This document shows positions 63,879 through 64,000 of a stretch of DNA of 64,000 bases, in pieces. The notes under the pieces are model-generated. The model did not search any database, had not been told where the DNA came from, and worked only from the letters and a program-made list of their open reading frames with translations. Position numbers and translations under genes: made by a program. Source of the DNA: Pseudoalteromonas sp. XI10 (GTDB taxonomy: Bacteria > Pseudomonadota > Gammaproteobacteria > Enterobacterales > Alteromonadaceae); contig NZ_LOPY01000011.1 in NCBI RefSeq assembly GCF_001469895.1, forward strand, positions 1 to 64,000. Direction: 5' to 3'. Position 1 is the stretch's first letter, and every line of letters starts with the position of its first letter.

Positions 63879-64000
63879 TTATAGGTAACGTTTACGCCAT
63901 ATAAAATAAAGCGCAGGTAACACAAGTAGCGTTAAAACTATGGCACTGAGCATCCCACCGACCATAGGCGCGGCTATTCTGCTCATCACCTCACTGCCCG
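63879..64000 (-). CDS. RND efflux pump, inner-membrane subunit, C-terminal end only (heavy-metal CusA-like)
   Basis: Only the last 39 codons are inside the window; the gene runs off the right edge. The translation has EVMSRIAAPMVGGMLSAIVL, which is the conserved end of the last transmembrane region of HME-RND proteins (CusA/CzcA: the RIAAPMVGG motif). It ends FIWRKRYL. Substrate cannot be told from this end. Confidence 0.82.
   Translation of the reverse strand, partial: GSEVMSRIAAPMVGGMLSAIVLTLLVLPALYFIWRKRYL

Overview
This 64 kb window looks like a chromosomal segment of a marine gammaproteobacterium, most likely Pseudoalteromonas or a close Alteromonadales relative. The grounds are moderate-to-low GC, enterobacterial-type isc, sec, queA-tgt and pst gene orders, very close IscU/IscR/QueA/Tgt/RfaH similarity to E. 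coli, a GH20 plus GlcNAc-transporter pair, and an OtnA/OtnB-like polysaccharide export pair as in Vibrio. The genus is an inference from gene content. No phage, IS element, plasmid or CRISPR array is seen.

Layout. (1) Positions 1-489 hold repeats only. (2) Positions 490-19132, all on the minus strand and transcribed right to left, form a surface polysaccharide (O-antigen or capsule) cluster: Wza/OtnA-like export protein, Wzz/OtnB, RmlA, RmlC, RmlB, a sugar reductase-like SDR, glycosyltransferase, Wzx, hexapeptide acetyltransferase, Wzy, GT4 glycosyltransferase, membrane acyltransferase, a second SDR, a PglC-like initiating phosphoglycosyltransferase, a WbpM-type 4,6-dehydratase, Ugd and, last, the antiterminator RfaH. 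Many genes overlap by 1-20 bases. (3) Positions 19259-21248: DUF481 barrel, MscS channel, tRNA-His. (4) Positions 21249-28330: a repeat-rich stretch around a GlcNAc transporter, a beta-hexosaminidase and a GabD-type dehydrogenase. (5) Positions 28330-33843: the isc iron-sulfur operon with three IscR-type promoter sites. (6) Positions 33872-49924: trmJ, suhB, a solute-binding protein, c-di-GMP proteins, secF-secD-yajC, tgt, queA and an ECF sigma/anti-sigma/coiled-coil operon. (7) Positions 50046-64000: oxyR, then a phosphate block (pit, DUF47, phoU, pstB, pstA, pstC with Pho box; gcvR-like; ppk-ppx with Pho boxes), a small conserved protein, and the C-terminal end of an RND pump.

The most unusual content is non-coding. 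Intergenic regions carry two interlocking repeat systems. One is a family of GTAGG-headed hairpins arranged as inverted pairs (REP/BIME-like), six copies of one type and several of another, with compensatory base changes. The other is tandem heptamer arrays of several related units (CTTCTCG, ATGCGAG, GCTATCA, TGACGGC, CCTANNN). GCTATCA and TGACGGC arrays are arranged tail to tail as imperfect inverted repeats, and they sit just in front of hex, gabD and trmJ. Identical 13-unit arrays bracket gabD. The heptamer tracts often begin exactly where a GTAGG palindrome ends, so the two may be produced by one process. No associated protein is encoded in the window.
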